64,000 bases of DNA from Streptomyces sp. CB01881 (lineage in GTDB: Bacteria; Actinomycetota; Actinomycetes; Streptomycetales; Streptomycetaceae), in NCBI RefSeq assembly GCF_002953255.1, contig NZ_CP026498.1:733130-797129 (forward strand), written 5' to 3'. The notes under the pieces were generated by a model. It had not been told where the DNA came from. It made no database searches and saw nothing but the letters and a program-made list of their open reading frames with translations. Below are positions 8,329 through 17,554 of the stretch, piece after piece. A program made the translations under genes and the position numbers. Within the stretch, counting starts at the first letter, position 1. Each line of letters begins with the position of its first letter.

Positions 8329-9773
8329 CGACCGACCACGCACCCGACCACGCACCCGACCACGCACCCGGCCCGGCACCGGATCCGGCACCCGGGGTGG
8401 ACACGGACGAGAACCGCCGCCAGGTGCTGTACTGGCGGCTGCTCGCCCGGCTCTTCGACCACGAGGAGCAGCCGGCCCTGGAGTCCGCGAGCATGGCCGT
8501 CGTCGAGGCCATCGGCCTGCCGCCCGCCCTGCTGGACCCGCAGGCCTCCGTCGACGCCGTCGTCCAGCGCCACCCGGCGCTGGCCGAGGAGTTCGACGGC
8601 CTGATGGTGCCCGAGGAGACCGCATCGGACGGGGGTGAACGGGACGGCGCCGCCGAGGTGCGCCGGGCCGCGCTCGTCTCGAAGGTGCTGCTCAACGTGT
8701 TCGGCACCGGCTCCGGCGCGGTGACCGCCGGCCAGCTGGCCCGCTGGCAGTCCGACGCGGGCTGGCTGGAGCGGGCGCTCGGCTGCAAGCCCGGCGAGCT
8801 GCGGGCCGGCCGCCCCGGCGGCACGACGGCCGGGCGCGGCCCGGGCGGCGGCGGCACCACGCCCGACCTCTCCACGCTGATCCCCGCCATCGGCCCGGAG
8901 CTCGGCGCCATCGAGGCCGGCCTCGTCAAGCGGATGCGGCTGCGCGAGGTGCTCGCCGACCCGGCGCTCGCGAAGCAGCTGACCCCGAGCATGTCGCTGA
9001 TCGAGCAGTTGCTGCGCGACAAGGACAACCTCTCCGGCGTCGCCCTGGCCAACGCCAAGACCCTGATCCGCCGCTTCGTGGACGAGGTCGCCGAGGTGCT
9101 GCGCACCCAGGTCGAGAAGTCCACGGTCGGCGCGCTGGACAGGTCCGTCCCGCCCAAGCGGGTGTTCCGCAACCTCGACCTCGACCGCACGATCTGGAAG
9201 AACCTCACCAACTGGAGCCCGGAGGAGGAGCGGCTCTACGTCGACCGCCTCTACTACCGCCACACCGCGCGGAAGACGACGCCGCAGCGGCTGATCGTGG
9301 TGGTGGACCAGTCCGGCTCGATGGTCGACTCCATGGTGAACTGCACCATCCTGGCCTCGATCTTCGCCGGGCTGCCCAAGGTGGACGTCCACCTCGTCGC
9401 CTACGACACCCAGGCGGTCGACCTCACGCCGTGGGTGCACGACCCCTTCGAGACGCTGCTGCGCACCAACCTCGGCGGCGGCACCGACGGCCGGGTCGCG
9501 ATGGCACTGGCCCAGCCGAAGATCGCCGAGCCCCGCAACACCGTCGTGGTCTGGATCTCCGACTTCTACGAGTGGCAGAGCGAGCAGCTCTTCGAGTCCA
9601 TGGCCGCGATCCACCGCTCCGGCGCCAAGTTCATCCCGGTCGGCTCGGTGACCAGCTCCGGCCGCGCCAGCGTCAACCCGTGGTTCCGCGAACGCTTCAA
9701 GGACCAGGGCACCCCGGTGCTCTCCGGCCACATCCGCAAGCTCGTCCACGAGCTCAAGACCTTCCTCGCCTGA
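8325..9773 (+). CDS. VWA-domain protein (YehP-like)
   Basis: A 482-residue protein starting at GTG 8325, overlapping the previous stop by four bases (GTGA). The N-terminus has a short Asp-His-Ala-Pro repeat of low complexity. The C-terminal half is a von Willebrand A domain with an intact MIDAS: DQSGS (Asp328, Ser330, Ser332), the Thr in NLGGGTDGR and Asp in ISDFYEW. VWA proteins of this kind bind a divalent metal and act with MoxR AAA ATPases (for example ViaA with RavA), probably presenting a target for remodelling. The ATPase gene follows after 66 bp. Confidence 0.85.
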   Translation: MTTDHAPDHAPDHAPGPAPDPAPGVDTDENRRQVLYWRLLARLFDHEEQPALESASMAVVEAIGLPPALLDPQASVDAVVQRHPALAEEFDGLMVPEETASDGGERDGAAEVRRAALVSKVLLNVFGTGSGAVTAGQLARWQSDAGWLERALGCKPGELRAGRPGGTTAGRGPGGGGTTPDLSTLIPAIGPELGAIEAGLVKRMRLREVLADPALAKQLTPSMSLIEQLLRDKDNLSGVALANAKTLIRRFVDEVAEVLRTQVEKSTVGALDRSVPPKRVFRNLDLDRTIWKNLTNWSPEEERLYVDRLYYRHTARKTTPQRLIVVVDQSGSMVDSMVNCTILASIFAGLPKVDVHLVAYDTQAVDLTPWVHDPFETLLRTNLGGGTDGRVAMALAQPKIAEPRNTVVVWISDFYEWQSEQLFESMAAIHRSGAKFIPVGSVTSSGRASVNPWFRERFKDQGTPVLSGHIRKLVHELKTFLA

Positions 9774-9839
9774 GGCGTGCCCGTGCCGTCCCAGGCCCCT
9801 CCCGCACTCCCCCGGCCCACACCCAGAAAGGCCCCCCGC

Positions 9840-10952
9840 ATGTCCGACCTGCTGCGCGCCCCCGCCGAGCTCAAGTACGCCGAGGAACTGGACTGGCTGG
9901 AGTCGATCGACGACGGCCCCAAGCCCTTCACCTGGCGGCTCTCCCCGAAGATGGTCCGCCTCTTCGTGCTGGGCTCGGAGCGCTCCGACGGCCTCGACCG
10001 GGAGATCCCGCAGAAGTGGTTCGGCGACCGCAGCATCGTCGAGCGCGCCATCGTCACCCTGGCCTCCGACCGGGGACTGCTGCTGATCGGCGACCCCGGC
10101 ACCGGCAAGAGCTGGCTGGCCGAGCTGCTGGCCGCCGCCGTCTGCCGCAACTCCACCCTGGTCGTGCAGGGCACCGCCGGCACCACCGAGGACCACATCA
10201 AGTACTCGTGGAACGTGTCCATGGTGATCGCCAAGGGCCAGTCGCGGGAGTCGATGATCCCCTCGCCGATCATGACCGCGATGGAGTCCGGCTCGATCGG
10301 CCGCTTCGAGGAGCTGACCCGCTCCACCAGCGACGTCCAGGACGCGCTGATCTCCATCCTGTCCGAGAAGTACATCTCGGTGCCCGAGCTGGACAGCGAC
10401 GGCATCGTCTTCGCCAAGCCCGGCTTCTCCGTCATCGCCACCGCCAACAGCCGTGACCGGGGCGTCAACGACCTCTCCTCGGCGCTCAAGCGGCGCTTCA
10501 ACTTCGTCCGGATCCCGGTCGTGACGAACCGCAAGAGCGAGGCGGAGATCGTCCGCTTCCGCACCGAGGAACTGCTGCGCCGTCACCAGATCGAGCTCGA
10601 CGTGCCGCCGACGCTGCTGGACGTCCTGCTGCAGAGCTTCGGCGACCTGCGCGCCTCGGCCGCCGCGGCCGGCAGCGACGACGAGAAGCTGGAGTCGGCG
10701 CTCTCCACCGCCGAGCAGATCGGCGTGCTGGAGGACGCCATCCTGCACGGCAACTTCTTCGGCGAGCGCGCACTGACCGCCCGGACCCTGGCCTCCTCGC
10801 TGGTGGGCTCGCTGGCCCGGCGCGAGCCGGAGGACCTCGCCATCCTCAACAAGTACCTGCACGGCGTGGTCGAGCCGCGCAGCAAGGACGAGGGCGGGGC
10901 CTGGCCGGAGTTCCTGGAGGGCGGCCGCGACGCGATCGCCACGCTCTCTTGA
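9840..10952 (+). CDS. MoxR-type AAA+ ATPase (YehL subfamily-like)
   Basis: A 370-residue AAA+ ATPase. ATG 9840 is chosen because GAAAGG lies eight bases upstream; an in-frame start further 5' (9777) gives only a low-complexity Pro-rich extension. Walker A is GDPGTGKS (residues 84-91). The Walker B position reads GRFEELTR (Glu157-Glu158) instead of the usual Asp-Glu. Sensor 1 is VIATANSRDRGVNDLSSALKRRF with an arginine-finger-like RR. MoxR ATPases act as chaperones on VWA partners. Gene order and the linked SWIM/DUF5682 genes point to the YehL branch. Its stop overlaps the next start by four bases. Confidence 0.85.
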   Translation: MSDLLRAPAELKYAEELDWLESIDDGPKPFTWRLSPKMVRLFVLGSERSDGLDREIPQKWFGDRSIVERAIVTLASDRGLLLIGDPGTGKSWLAELLAAAVCRNSTLVVQGTAGTTEDHIKYSWNVSMVIAKGQSRESMIPSPIMTAMESGSIGRFEELTRSTSDVQDALISILSEKYISVPELDSDGIVFAKPGFSVIATANSRDRGVNDLSSALKRRFNFVRIPVVTNRKSEAEIVRFRTEELLRRHQIELDVPPTLLDVLLQSFGDLRASAAAAGSDDEKLESALSTAEQIGVLEDAILHGNFFGERALTARTLASSLVGSLARREPEDLAILNKYLHGVVEPRSKDEGGAWPEFLEGGRDAIATLS

Positions 10953-13756
10953 GCGCCGTCGGGCCGACGGCCGTCTTCGACGCGCTGCGCGGCCAACTCC
11001 AGGAGGCCGCCGCCGCGTTCGCCGACGGGCCGGACGCGCTGGAGGGCATCCTGCTCGGCCTGGTCGACGACGTCGACCGCGCGGTGCGCGAGCCGTTGGA
11101 GATCTTCCCGGTCTGCCACCACTCCCCCGCCTCGGCCGTGGCGATGGCGCGCCGGCTGCGCGAGAAGCAGCCCAAGGTGGTCTACCTGGAGCTCTGCGAG
11201 GACATGGCGCCGCTCCTGTCCGAGCTGCGCAACTGCCGGCTTCCGGTCGCGGTGCAGGCCTTCGCCACCGAGGTCGAGGGCTTCCCGGCCGACTGGTCGC
11301 CGCTGTCGGTGGTCGCGCCGATCACCGAGGCCTCGGCCGAGTACCAGGCCATCGCCTACGCGCTGGACACGCCGGGCGTCGAACTCGTCCTGGTCGACCG
11401 CTCCTCGGACCACGTCTTCCAGTGGGAGCCGCGCGGCACCGGGGACTCCGGGCCCGCCGACCCGGACGCGCCCGCCGCCGAGGAGGAGGCCGCGCTGCAC
11501 GGCGACGCGGTCGGCGTGGAGATCGGCGACCTGCGCCCGCGCTTCGCCGAGCTGGAGGAGCACCTGCTGCGCCACGGCAAGGTGCGGCACTGGTCGGAGT
11601 GGTGGCACCAGTACGTCGAGCTGCCGCTCGGCGACGCCGACCACGACACCTACCGGCAGGTCATGCTGCTGATCGGCAGCCTCTTCCGGCGGCTGGCCCC
11701 CGGCGACGGGCAGCGGGTCCGGGTGGACGAGGACCGCGAGCGCTACATGTGGACGCGGATGCGCGAGCACCTCGCCGCCACCGGCGCCGACCCCGCGGAC
11801 TGCCTCTACGTCTGCGGCGCGTTCCACGCGGCCAGCCGGGTCGCGGAGTTCGGCGTCGCGGGCAGCGACACCTTCGAGATCGGCCCGCGCACCGCCACCA
11901 CCTGGCAGCACGGCCTGATCCCGTCCAGCCACGCGGCGATCGAGGCCCAGTTCGGGCTGGCCGCCGGCTCGGTGTCGATCGCCTCGACGCTGTGGACGAA
12001 GAACCTCAAGCGCACCGGTGTGCAGCCGTTCCGGCTGGCCGGGCAGGCGGGCGCCCGGAAGCCCTCGCGTGCCCGGAAGGCCGCGGCCGTGACGGCCCCC
12101 GGGCCGGACCTGCCGCCCGAGGACCGGCTCTCCGGCTTCCTCCGGCGGCCCCCGGTGCTCGACCGCCTGGACGAGGCCGAACTGCTCGGCTGGTCGGTGG
12201 AGATCGTGCGCGCCGCCCGCCGCAACGGCTACCTCGCCTCCACCGCCGACGCCATCGCGGTGTTCGAGACGTCGATCCTGCTGGCCGGGATGCGCGACCG
12301 GGCGAAGCCCACGCCGTACGACTTCCAGGACGCGGCGGTCACCTGCATCGAGAAGGACACCGTGCCGGGCCGGCGGAACGTCGCCCGGCTGGTCGAGATC
12401 ATGATGGGCGGCGACCGAATCGGCCAGGTCGGCTACGACGCGCTGCCGCCGCTGGCCCGCGACGTCCACGACCGGCTCGCACCGCTGGCCCTGAAGCTGG
12501 AGCAGCGCGGCGTGCAGCGGGCCCTGCTGGACATCGCCTCCCAGCCGGAACTGGAGCCCTGCTCCGACGTGTTGTGGATGCTGCGGTACCTGCTGCCGCA
12601 GGGCGCGGCCCGCCCGATCATGGGCGAGCGCAAGCTCGGCGAACGCCCGATCCAGGAGTCCTGGGACCTGGCGCTCGGCACCCACCAGCGCGCGCTGATC
12701 GAGCTCGGCTACGAGGGCGTCAGCATCGAGCAGGTCCTGGAGCAGCGCCTGCGGCGCACGGCGAACGCGCCGCAGGCCACCGCGGCCGTCGTCCTGGAGG
12801 CCGTCGAGGACGCCACGCTCCACCTGCGCAGCCGCCGGCTCGCCCACGAGCTGGGGAGCCGCGCCCTGGAGGTGCTGGCCACCGAGCGCAGCGTCGACGG
12901 CGCGCCGGAGGTGCTGCGGCGGGTGCGGCGGCTGCTGGCGTTCTACCGGACCAGCGAGCCCGTCCTGCCCGGCTGGATCGAGTCCTTCGTCCGGACGGGG
13001 TACGCGCACTACTGCACCCTGCTGCCGACGGCGTTCGCCGACGAGGACGCGACGGTCCGCCAGGTCGCGGCGATGCTGGGCTTCCTGTTCGGCATGGAGG
13101 GCCTGGCGCTCTCGCTGGGGTGCGACCGGACGCAGCTGGAGCTGGCCGTCGCGCAGTCGCATCCGCAGGACCCGTCGAAGGTCGCGCTGCTGTGGGCGGC
13201 GCAGGTGCACCTGGGCGGGCTGTCCCGCGCGGAGCTGCGGTCGCACTGCGACGAGCTGCTCGCCAACCCGCTGGTACTGCCCGCCTATCCGCGCTACCTG
13301 AGCGGTCTGCTGCACGCGCTGGAGCCCGTCCCCGGCCTGACCGACTTCGTCGTGGAGGCGGTGTCGAACGCCTTCGGGCGGCTGCCGGACGCGGTGCTGC
13401 TGCCGTGGCTGCCGACCCTGATCACCACCCTGCGCGCGGACGGCGCCGACCTGGCGCCGCTGCTGATCAGGGAGGCGGGGCGGATCTTCCCCGGCCGGCT
13501 GGCGGCGCTGGACGACTGGGTGCCGCCGTGGCGGGCGCAGCCGGAGCCGGCCGCCGTCCTCCCGGCCGGGCGGGCGTCGGCCGCACGGGGCGTCGCGCTG
13601 CTGGCGGCGCACCCGGCGGCCTGCGACGCGGTGGCGGACCTGCTGGGCTGCGACGGGGAGTGGGCGCCCGCCGGGCCCGCCCCGGCGGGCGCGGCGCTGC
13701 TGGGCCGCCACCCGGCGACGGCGCTGGCCCTGGAGGCGCTCCTGGCCTCCGCCTGA
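10949..13756 (+). CDS. DUF5682-like protein (YehM-like)
   Basis: A 935-residue protein beginning at TTG 10949, which overlaps the ATPase stop (TTGA) and implies translational coupling. The N-terminal signature FPVCHHSPASAVAMARRL followed by VVYLELCEDM is the HHSP...LE(G/L) pattern of DUF5682, near residues 51-80. The long C-terminal part is helical and lacks membrane segments. The function is unknown; the family is consistently found with MoxR ATPase, VWA and SWIM genes. It is the last gene of the operon and is followed by a strong bidirectional terminator. Confidence 0.78.
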   Translation: MSAVGPTAVFDALRGQLQEAAAAFADGPDALEGILLGLVDDVDRAVREPLEIFPVCHHSPASAVAMARRLREKQPKVVYLELCEDMAPLLSELRNCRLPVAVQAFATEVEGFPADWSPLSVVAPITEASAEYQAIAYALDTPGVELVLVDRSSDHVFQWEPRGTGDSGPADPDAPAAEEEAALHGDAVGVEIGDLRPRFAELEEHLLRHGKVRHWSEWWHQYVELPLGDADHDTYRQVMLLIGSLFRRLAPGDGQRVRVDEDRERYMWTRMREHLAATGADPADCLYVCGAFHAASRVAEFGVAGSDTFEIGPRTATTWQHGLIPSSHAAIEAQFGLAAGSVSIASTLWTKNLKRTGVQPFRLAGQAGARKPSRARKAAAVTAPGPDLPPEDRLSGFLRRPPVLDRLDEAELLGWSVEIVRAARRNGYLASTADAIAVFETSILLAGMRDRAKPTPYDFQDAAVTCIEKDTVPGRRNVARLVEIMMGGDRIGQVGYDALPPLARDVHDRLAPLALKLEQRGVQRALLDIASQPELEPCSDVLWMLRYLLPQGAARPIMGERKLGERPIQESWDLALGTHQRALIELGYEGVSIEQVLEQRLRRTANAPQATAAVVLEAVEDATLHLRSRRLAHELGSRALEVLATERSVDGAPEVLRRVRRLLAFYRTSEPVLPGWIESFVRTGYAHYCTLLPTAFADEDATVRQVAAMLGFLFGMEGLALSLGCDRTQLELAVAQSHPQDPSKVALLWAAQVHLGGLSRAELRSHCDELLANPLVLPAYPRYLSGLLHALEPVPGLTDFVVEAVSNAFGRLPDAVLLPWLPTLITTLRADGADLAPLLIREAGRIFPGRLAALDDWVPPWRAQPEPAAVLPAGRASAARGVALLAAHPAACDAVADLLGCDGEWAPAGPAPAGAALLGRHPATALALEALLASA

Positions 13757-13764
13757 CGGGCGAC

Positions 13765-13813
13765 GCGTGGGCCGGCCGCGCCGGGGGCACTCCCCGGCGC
13801 AGCCGGCCCACGC
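13765..13813. terminator. Bidirectional terminator between convergent genes
   Basis: GCGTGGGCCGGC (13765-13776) pairs perfectly with 13802-13813, and after one mismatch a further nine pairs close a five-base loop. It lies between the convergent stops at 13756 and 13827 and could serve both directions. Confidence 0.85.
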
Positions 13814-13826
13814 CTGGCCGTTCCCG

Positions 13827-14852
13827 TCAGGACCCGGCGGGCACCGGGCGGACCAGCTCCTTGAGGACGTCCTCCATGGTGACCAGGCCGATCGCGGTGC
13901 CGTCGGGCTCGACGGCCGCGGCGAGGTGCGTTCCGGAGCGGCGCATCGCCGTGAGCACGTCGTCCAGCGGGGTGGACGCCGGGACGCGGGCGATCGGCCG
14001 CAGGACGCGTGCGGGGAACGGCCGGTCGCGGGCGCCGTCCTGCTCCAGTGCGTCCTTGATGTGCAGGTAGCCGGTCACCGTCCGGTCCGCGGAGAGGACG
14101 GGGAAGCGTGAGAACCCGGTCCGCGCGGCCAGTTGCTCCAGCTCCTCCGGCGTGGTGCCGGGGCCCGCGAAGACGATCCGCCCGCGGGGGGTGACCACCT
14201 CGGAGACCGGGCGGGAGCCCAGTTCCAGGGCGTCCTGGAGCAGTGCGGTGTCGCGCTCGCTCAGCAGCTCGGCGTCGGAGGAGTCCTTGACCATCCGGGC
14301 CAGCTCCTCCTCGCTGAACACCGAGGCGACCTCGTCCTTCGGCTCGACGCGCAGCAGCCGCAGGATGCGGTTGGCGAACGCGTTGATCGAGAACACGAGC
14401 GGCCGCAGCGCCCGGGTCGCGGCCACCAGCGGCGGCACGAGCAGGTAGGCGGCCTTCTCCGGCGCGGCGAGGGCGATGTTCTTGGGGATCATCTCGCCGA
14501 GCAGCATGTGCAGGTAGGTCGCGACGGCCAGTGCGAGGACGAACGAGACCGGGTGGATCAGCGCGTCCGGGACACCTGCGGCGTGGAACGGCGGCTCCAG
14601 CAGGTGTGCGATGGCCGGCTCGGCGACCACGCCGAGCACCAGGGAGGAGACGGTGATGCCGAGTTGGGCCGTGGCCAGCATCGCGGAGACGTGCTCCAGG
14701 CCCCAGATGACGGTGCGGGCCCGGCGGTCGCCGGCCTCGGCACGCGGCTCGATCTGGCTGCGGCGCACCGAGATCAGCGCGAACTCGCCGCCGACGAAGA
14801 AGGCGTTGGTGACCAGCGTGAGCAGGCCGATCACGAGCTGGACGGCGGTCAT
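13827..14852 (-). CDS. CNNM/hemolysin-like CBS membrane protein (short paralogue)
   Basis: This 341-residue protein has an N-terminal DUF21 membrane domain (about residues 1-190; FVGGEFALISVRRSQIEPRA) followed by a pair of CBS domains (TPRGRIVFAG... and ASTPLDDVLTAMRR). It lacks the C-terminal CorC/HlyC domain carried by its upstream neighbour. Family members are linked to magnesium or cobalt export and to nucleotide sensing through CBS. The start overlaps the upstream gene's stop by four bases, so the two are co-translated and may form a heteromer. Confidence 0.82.
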   Translation of the reverse strand: MTAVQLVIGLLTLVTNAFFVGGEFALISVRRSQIEPRAEAGDRRARTVIWGLEHVSAMLATAQLGITVSSLVLGVVAEPAIAHLLEPPFHAAGVPDALIHPVSFVLALAVATYLHMLLGEMIPKNIALAAPEKAAYLLVPPLVAATRALRPLVFSINAFANRILRLLRVEPKDEVASVFSEEELARMVKDSSDAELLSERDTALLQDALELGSRPVSEVVTPRGRIVFAGPGTTPEELEQLAARTGFSRFPVLSADRTVTGYLHIKDALEQDGARDRPFPARVLRPIARVPASTPLDDVLTAMRRSGTHLAAAVEPDGTAIGLVTMEDVLKELVRPVPAGS

Positions 14853-16222
14853 CGGGTGCCCTCCCGGCGGCCGGCGCCCGTGCCACCGTCGCCGTCCCCG
14901 TCGCCGTCCTCGGGGGCGGGACCGGGTGCGGTGATGCGGACGCGCTCGGCGACGTGGTGGGCGACGGCGGCGACGTCCAGCGTCCAGCCGTCGACGTCCA
15001 CGGTGTCCCCGGGCACCGGGATCCGGCCGAGCCGCTCCGCGATCAGCCCGGCCAGGGTCTCGTACGGACCGTCGGTGCCCGGCAGGCCGATCGCGTCGAG
15101 CTGGTCGGTGCGGGTGATGCCGTCGGCGTCCCAGCGGTGGCGGCCGTCCGGGCCCTCACCGAGGTCGACCAGGTCGGCCGGCCCGGCCGGGTCGTGCTCG
15201 TCCACGACCTCGCCGACGACCTCCTCCACGATGTCCTCCAGGGTGGCGATCCCGGCGGTGCCGCCGTACTCGTCGATGACGACGGCCATCGTCTGCTCCC
15301 CTCGCAGCCGGTCCAGCAGGCGGTCGACGGTGAGCGTCTCGGGCACCAGCAGCGGCTCGGTCATGAGCTCCGACACGGGGTGCAGATGGCGCCGGCCGGC
15401 GGGCACGGTCAGCGCGTCCTTGATGTGGACGGCGCCGACCACGTGGTCGAGGTTGTCCCGGTAGACGGGGAAGCGGGACAGGCCGGTGGCCCGGGTCAGG
15501 TTGGCGACGTCGGCGGCCGTGGCGTGCTCCTCCAGCGCCCGGACGTCGACCCGCGGGGTCATCACGTTCTCCGCCGTCAGCTCGCGCAGGTTCAGTGAAC
15601 GGACGAACAGCTCGGCGGTGTCGGGCTCCAGCGCCCCCGCACGGGCGGAGTGCCGGGCGAGCGCGACGAGCTCCTGCGGGGTACGGGCGGAGGCGAGGTG
15701 CTCGGCCGGCTCCAGGCCGAGCCTGCGCACCACGCGGTTGGCCGTGTCGTTGAGGTGCCCGATGAACGGGGAGAACGCGGCCGAGAACCAGTACTGCGGC
15801 CCGGCCACCGCCTTGGCCACCGCGAGCGGGCGGGAGATGGCCCAGTTCTTGGGCACCAGCTCGCCCGCCACCATCAGCACGACCGTCGACAGCAGCACGC
15901 CGAGGATGACGGAGAGGCCCGCGGCGGCGCCGTGCGGCAGGCCGGCCGCCTCCAGCGGTCCGCGCAGCAGTGCGGCCACGGACGGCTGGGCGATCATGCC
16001 GATCACCAGGCTGGTGATGGTGATGCCCAGTTGGGCCCCGGACAGCTGGAAGGTGAGGCGCCCGACCGCCTTCAGGACGGTCGCGGCGCCGCGCTCACCG
16101 CGCTCGGCGGCCCGCTCGACCGCGCCGCGCTCGACGGTGGTCAGCGAGAACTCGGCGGCGACGAACACCGCACAGGCGGCGGTGAGCACCAGCGCGAGGA
16201 GCAGCAGGAGCACTTCGGTCAC
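14849..16222 (-). CDS. CNNM/CorC-family membrane protein (DUF21-CBS-CorC_HlyC)
   Basis: This 457-residue protein contains a DUF21 transmembrane domain with a FVAAEFSLTTVERGAVERAA start, two CBS repeats (MTPRVDVRALEEHA and MTEPLLVPETLTVDRLL) and a C-terminal CorC_HlyC domain (VIDEYGGTAGIATLEDIVEEVVGEV, then a TIKL-like region). It is probably an Mg2+/Co2+ efflux-related transporter or regulator. It is the first gene of a two-gene operon. The 280 bp upstream (16223-16502) hold no gene. Confidence 0.85.
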   Translation of the reverse strand: MTEVLLLLLALVLTAACAVFVAAEFSLTTVERGAVERAAERGERGAATVLKAVGRLTFQLSGAQLGITITSLVIGMIAQPSVAALLRGPLEAAGLPHGAAAGLSVILGVLLSTVVLMVAGELVPKNWAISRPLAVAKAVAGPQYWFSAAFSPFIGHLNDTANRVVRRLGLEPAEHLASARTPQELVALARHSARAGALEPDTAELFVRSLNLRELTAENVMTPRVDVRALEEHATAADVANLTRATGLSRFPVYRDNLDHVVGAVHIKDALTVPAGRRHLHPVSELMTEPLLVPETLTVDRLLDRLRGEQTMAVVIDEYGGTAGIATLEDIVEEVVGEVVDEHDPAGPADLVDLGEGPDGRHRWDADGITRTDQLDAIGLPGTDGPYETLAGLIAERLGRIPVPGDTVDVDGWTLDVAAVAHHVAERVRITAPGPAPEDGDGDGDGGTGAGRREGTR

Positions 16223-16502
16223 CGTGCCACCCCCGCCCCGGCACGCGGACGACCTGTCAGAGGGGGAACGGCACGGTGGGCACTGGGAGGCTCGTCCATC
16301 GCGGGGACCGCGACTCCTTCGCTTCGTCGAGGGTGGTCGGTGCGGCGGGCGGGCCCGGTCGGGGCACCGCAGCGCGCTCTACAGGAGTGTAAAGGGTTCG
16401 CAAATCAGCGCCGCGCAAGGACCTGCGCCGAGCGCCGCCCCGGGCACACCGCCCACGGCTGCCGCCGGCCCCGCGCCCCGCACCCCGCACCCCGACGAAG
16501 CG

Positions 16503-17297
16503 TCAGCCGATGAAGCCGAGTGCGCCCAGGGCGCCGACCCCGCCCAGGAGCATGAAGACGGGCATCAGGACCTTGATCTCGACCCGGCTGCCGGCGCGGA
16601 ACCGCATGCCCTTCGGCGGCCCGACCGGGTACCAGAGCCGACGGCCGATCGGGATCGGCCACAGCACCGGGCAGCCGGAGACCGTCAGCGCGTCGCCGAT
16701 GCAGTGCACCAGCGCGCCGAGCACGATCGGCAGGCCCACCCAGAGGTACTCCTGGCCGGGCTCGGTGAACAGCCACCCGGACCCGTTGCCGGGCCGGTCG
16801 AGCACCTCGACCAGCATCCAGGCGCTGCACGCGCCCAGCAGCCAGACCAGCACGTCGCTGGAGACCCGGGCGTGCCGCCAGAGCAGTCCCTCGATGGCCA
16901 GCACCATGTGGACGAACAGCACCGCGAGCACGCCCCAGCGCCCGCCGTACACGCAGACCGCCGACGCCCCGGCGCCGCAGAGCACGGCCCAGGGCCATGT
17001 GTGCGTCAGCGTCCGGTGCCCGCCCGAGCGGCGCGGGTCGCGCTTCCCCCGGGTCGCCTTGTAGACCGCGTACGAGAGCTTGTCGATCACCTCGCAGAGC
17101 GTCCGGGAGACCGGCCCGAAGGCCCGCGATATCGTCGCCGCCTTGTGGTCCAGGTCGGGAGCCAGCGCCGCCCCGGCGCAGATCAGGGCTCCCGCGAGCA
17201 GCACCGGCCACGGCATCGGGTGGTCCCAGGCCGTAGCCGCGGCACCCACCCCCAGCCAGGCCGCCGCCCCGGAAAGCGCGTGTGCCGGTCCCATCAT
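16503..17297 (-). CDS. YdjM-like membrane-bound metal-dependent hydrolase
   Basis: A 264-residue protein beginning MMGPAHALSGAAAWLG, typical of the LexA-regulated inner-membrane putative hydrolase family (PF04307). Metal-ligand-like motifs are visible: LAPDLDHKAATISRAFGP (about residues 52-69) and HRTLTHTWPWAV. Several membrane segments follow. ATG 17297 is preferred over in-frame starts at 17309 and 17357 because GAGGG lies 12 bases upstream and homologues begin with this motif. The substrate is unknown. Confidence 0.75.
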   Translation of the reverse strand: MMGPAHALSGAAAWLGVGAAATAWDHPMPWPVLLAGALICAGAALAPDLDHKAATISRAFGPVSRTLCEVIDKLSYAVYKATRGKRDPRRSGGHRTLTHTWPWAVLCGAGASAVCVYGGRWGVLAVLFVHMVLAIEGLLWRHARVSSDVLVWLLGACSAWMLVEVLDRPGNGSGWLFTEPGQEYLWVGLPIVLGALVHCIGDALTVSGCPVLWPIPIGRRLWYPVGPPKGMRFRAGSRVEIKVLMPVFMLLGGVGALGALGFIG

Positions 17298-17554
17298 CGC
17301 GACAACCATCCCTCGGTCAGCTGCGGGCACACCGCGTGCCCGGCGGTCCCGCAGCATATCGACAGATGATCTTGCCGCCCGAAAACCGTCACCCCCGCCC
17401 TACTCCGCCCGTGCCCTCCCGTGCCGTCCCGCCCGCCGCTCGTACCGGCCCCGGCGCCGGCGTGCCCGTTTGAGTACGGGTACTCAGGCGACCGCCCGGG
17501 CCGCCCGCCTACGGTGACGGTACGGAGCGGGACGGGACGGGGGAAGGGGCCGGA

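Noticed and set aside
10583..13711. 1042-codon minus-strand frame opposite the DUF5682-like gene
   Set aside because: The plus strand shows the HHSP signature and operon overlaps; the minus frame has no motifs.
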